The notes beneath the pieces are model-generated. The model did not search any database. It worked only from the letters and a program-made list of their open reading frames with translations, and had not been told where the DNA came from. A program made the position numbers and the translations under genes. Below are positions 61,863-64,000 of a stretch of DNA of 64,000 nt, piece by piece; the first letter of the stretch is position 1, and each line of letters starts with the position of its first letter. This DNA is from Oscillatoriales cyanobacterium M59_W2019_021 (GTDB taxonomy: Bacteria > Cyanobacteriota > Cyanobacteriia > Cyanobacteriales > Geitlerinemataceae), in contig DVED01000149.1 of NCBI GenBank assembly GCA_015295945.1, positions 31,909-95,908 of the forward strand. Reading direction: 5' to 3'.

Positions 61863-62662
61863 GATTCTTTAAATTTTTACCAGAGTAACTAAAGTCAATA
61901 ACCAAGAGTTAAGCTTATACACCCCAACCTATAGTTCACATCAAATCGTCCGCAATAACCGCAAATGACGCGACAGAGCGATCGAAGAGACAATTGTCAG
62001 TTAAAGGAAGATTTTCTCGCCAAGCAGCAGTTGGAGACCGATAATGTCACTCTCGGTTAGCCCTGTAACCGGAGAAACCACCGATCGATGCGCATCAGGT
62101 ATTTTGGCTGACTGCACCCCGTCATCAGCCTGCGGACATTCGGAGCGAACGCCAACGATCGCCGGTAAGTCAGTATTAGAGGTTAGTTCAACGGAGATCG
62201 CTAACAACAGCTATAGCGATCTTGTAGTCTTAGAATTTAACGATACTTTGGCGCTTGTCGTAAGCATACATTAGTCTCAAATTTAAATCAACTCTATTGC
62301 TGAAAATCATTCTTTGTCCGATCTGTCAGGAGCTAAACCCTGACTGTGTCAGGACTTGAAGGTGTTGTTGAGTTAGCCCAAACGGGTGACGATTGGAGAG
62401 TGAATAAATTTTTGCAAACAAAGTTTGATTTCTAGTCGAGAGTGTGGTAAGTCTCGAGGGAGAAAGGTTGTCATTGATGGCAACTCAATCCCAGTAAGTC
62501 AATCGATCAATATACATCCAACTCAAACAAATTGAGGCGATCGAGATTAATTTTTGTTGAGCAATTGTTAAAATTAAGTCAAAATATTGTTTCTAGGACT
62601 GTCAAAAATTGCTACAATTTAAATAAATAGATCCTTTATTGAGTTTTGGTAGGGGAAGGTTT
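61863..62662. other. 800-bp AT-rich intergenic region
   Basis: It lies between the RTX gene and the small membrane peptide. Short open frames (for example 62044-62274 plus, 62001-62207 minus) give sequence without recognisable composition or ribosome-binding sites. TACAAT at 62613-62618, about 45 bp before the peptide start, may be its -10 box; no -35 at a good distance. No RNA gene recognised. Confidence 0.5.
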
Positions 62663-62776
62663 ATGTCCGATCAAACTCAAGTTGCCCAACACGATGAAAG
62701 CATCGTCGGGATTATCATCGGTGCGATGCTGCTCTTTTGTCTGGTCACGCTCGTCATTTTACTCGGTATTTTCTAG
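62663..62776 (+). CDS. 37-residue single-pass membrane peptide
   Basis: A short frame with a strong ribosome-binding site, AGGGGAAGG, 3 nt before the ATG. The peptide has a polar N-terminus (MSDQTQVAQHDESIV) and one hydrophobic helix (GIIIGAMLLFCLVTLVILL) ending GIF. This is the layout of small cyanobacterial membrane subunits or regulators, but I cannot name it; it is not one of the photosystem or cytochrome b6f peptides I recognise. It lies 62 bp before the VWA gene. Confidence 0.72.
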   Translation: MSDQTQVAQHDESIVGIIIGAMLLFCLVTLVILLGIF

Positions 62777-62838
62777 TCGTTGCCCGATCGCGCTTGTTAG
62801 CATAGGAGGGAAAAAGTCAATTCCCCAAGGAACGAGCG

Positions 62839-63438
62839 ATGAACAATCGAGACTATACTTTAATTATCGATAAAAGCGGTAGTATGTCCGCCCCCGATCG
62901 CGGCGGAAAAAGTCGGTGGGACGTCATCCAGGAATCTACCCTAGCATTGGCTCGAAAGTGCGAAAAACTCGACCCCGACGGCATAACCGTATACCTTTTT
63001 TCAGGACGATTCAAACGGTACGATAACGTCACCGCCAGCAAAGTCGAGCAGATTTTCTTAGAAAACGATCCCATGGGAACCACCAATCTAGCAGCCGTTT
63101 TAGCCGACGCGACGCAAAGTTATTTTCGCCGCAAAGCAGCCGGAGAAACCAAACCCGAAGGAGAAACGATCCTCGTCGTTACCGATGGCGAACCGGACGA
63201 TCGCCGCGCGGTGATGGAAACGATTATCGAAGCCACCCGCCAAATGGAACGGGATGAAGAACTGGCGATTTCCCTGATTCAAATTGGTTCTGATCCCCAA
63301 GCCACCTCATTTTTAAAAGCCCTCGACGATCGCCTTCAGGAAGTAGGCGCCAAATTCGACATCTGCGATACAATAACCATCGACGCCATGGAAGAAATGA
63401 GCATTGCCGACGTATTACTGAGTGCGATCAAAGATTGA
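62839..63438 (+). CDS. VWA-domain protein (TerY-like)
   Basis: 199 residues forming one von Willebrand A domain. The MIDAS is DKSGSMS (YTLIIDKSGSMSAPDRGGK), with Thr in PMGTTNLAAVLADA and Asp in ILVVTDGEPDDRRAVMETII. There is no signal peptide or membrane segment, so it is cytoplasmic. Short soluble VWA proteins of this kind occur in stress and tellurium-resistance-type systems (TerY) and work with ATPase or kinase partners, none of which is in the window. The small membrane peptide upstream and the universal stress protein downstream are on the same strand. Confidence 0.88.
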   Translation: MNNRDYTLIIDKSGSMSAPDRGGKSRWDVIQESTLALARKCEKLDPDGITVYLFSGRFKRYDNVTASKVEQIFLENDPMGTTNLAAVLADATQSYFRRKAAGETKPEGETILVVTDGEPDDRRAVMETIIEATRQMERDEELAISLIQIGSDPQATSFLKALDDRLQEVGAKFDICDTITIDAMEEMSIADVLLSAIKD

Positions 63439-63503
63439 GAATTCTCGTCGGCAGTGAGACACTGAAACTATCGAACTTTAAATCTCGAATTTTGTAGGTT
63501 TTT

Positions 63504-63992
63504 ATGAGTTCTACTATCCAAAAGATTTTAGTCGCACTCGACCACTCGGAAATCAGCGATCTCGTATTCGAGGAAGTCTTAACCCTGGCGAGTGCTTTGA
63601 ACGCCAAGCTGATGCTCGTCCACGTCGTCAGTGCCGAAGAAAGCATCAGTCCCCGGATGATGCCCACCGGGTCGATTTTGGGCGGCTATTCCGAAATTGC
63701 CAGCGTCAGTTTCGAGCGATTCCGCGAAGAATGGCAAGCTTATATTGATCGCGGCATTGAAATGCTGCAATCTCGGGCGAAGCAAGCGGCCGATCTCGGT
63801 GTCGAGGCGGAATACCAACAACTGTCCGGGGGAACGGGCATCCAAATTTGCGAAGCGGCGAAAACTGCCGATGCCGACTTAATCGCGATCGGGCGTCGGG
63901 GTTACTCCGGCTTTAAAGAGTTTATTATGGGTAGCGTCAGTAACTACGTCTTGCACCACGCTCCCTGTTCGGTGATGGTTATCCATAAATAG
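63504..63992 (+). CDS. Universal stress protein, ATP-binding type
   Basis: 162 residues, complete, ending 8 bp before the window edge. The UspA fold starts with QKILVALDHSEISDLVFEEV and has LMLVHVVSAEE. The ATP-binding signature G-2x-G-9x-G(S) is intact: GRRGYSGFKEFIMGSVSNYV, followed by LHHAPCSVMVIHK. Such proteins bind ATP or AMP and help cells survive stress; the specific role is unknown. It lies 65 bp after the VWA gene, possibly in the same transcript. Confidence 0.92.
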   Translation: MSSTIQKILVALDHSEISDLVFEEVLTLASALNAKLMLVHVVSAEESISPRMMPTGSILGGYSEIASVSFERFREEWQAYIDRGIEMLQSRAKQAADLGVEAEYQQLSGGTGIQICEAAKTADADLIAIGRRGYSGFKEFIMGSVSNYVLHHAPCSVMVIHK

Positions 63993-64000
63993 GGAGAAGT

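Noticed and set aside
62001..62274. Two short overlapping open frames in the 800-bp gap
   Set aside because: They overlap on opposite strands, lack ribosome-binding sites and have no recognisable sequence.
1..64000. tRNA or rRNA genes, insertion sequences, prophage
   Set aside because: The gaps were scanned by eye for tRNA-like T-loop and acceptor patterns, transposase motifs and phage genes; none was found. A covariance-model scan could still reveal a small RNA.

Overview
The window reads as chromosomal DNA of a filamentous, gliding, oxygenic cyanobacterium. Evidence: genes for chlorophyll synthesis (chlM, acsF), an SLH-type cyanobacterial porin, families largely confined to cyanobacteria (DUF1822, DUF1824, DUF2358, NrtS, cyanoexosortase-associated protein), very frequent GCGATCGC (HIP1-like) octamers, and a complete hormogonium-type chemotaxis/pilus locus. 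I see no rRNA, tRNA, insertion sequence, prophage or CRISPR array. Most genes are housekeeping or conserved cyanobacterial genes; the unusual material is in a few large proteins and in the intergenic repeats.

Layout. 1-1222: partial TPR protein and a ROK sugar kinase. 1597-14345: taxis locus, with hmpF (coiled coil) divergent from hmpA-hmpB-hmpC-hmpD-hmpE (PATAN response regulator, CheY, CheW, MCP, hybrid CheA). 14674-17553: sigma-factor-like protein plus DUF1822 protein. 17593-20651 (minus): cell-envelope genes (cyanoexosortase-system protein, SLBB/Wza-like export protein, E1/ThiF-like protein). 21120-30341: STAS protein, DsbA-like lipoprotein, tatC, prfC, sbcD, RodZ-like protein, pseudouridine synthase and a cAMP-receptor-type regulator. 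30515-34660: M61 peptidase, a coiled-coil protein and a phosphoesterase. 34950-38501: an uninterrupted dnaE. 38783-42461: small secreted peptide, then a minus-strand run DUF1824-SDR-hydrolase-holB-nrtS. 42541-50091: msrB, chlM, a Ser/Thr kinase, acsF, Uma2, DUF2358, an ArsA/Get3-like ATPase and a nuclease-like protein. 50269-53518: thrB and aroA. 53522-61862: surface/secreted region with a peptidylarginine-deiminase-family protein, a porin and a 1203-residue Calx-beta/integrin-beta-like/lipase/RTX protein. 62663-63992: a 37-residue membrane peptide, a VWA protein and a universal stress protein.

How the genes fit together. The hmp genes would form one signalling array controlling type IV pilus motility, and the SLBB export protein and CRP-type regulator fit a surface-polysaccharide/motility lifestyle. 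ChlM and AcsF catalyse consecutive steps of chlorophyll synthesis and are separated only by a kinase gene on the other strand. TatC, the DsbA-like protein, the exosortase-associated protein and the porin serve export and the envelope.

The most notable observations are: (1) dnaE is one continuous frame across the exact site where most cyanobacteria carry the split intein; (2) a bacterial protein carries a convincing integrin beta-I-like domain next to a lipase and RTX repeats, with the lipase part markedly AT-richer than the rest; (3) a membrane-anchored PAD-type arginine deiminase keeps all four catalytic residues; (4) 7-nt-period repeats sit directly against the start codons of several unrelated genes; (5) the taxis receptor and kinase carry very long acidic linkers with reiterated DDLF and DSSSxGEF motifs; (6) a decayed duplicate of the thrB 3' end lies just downstream of thrB.
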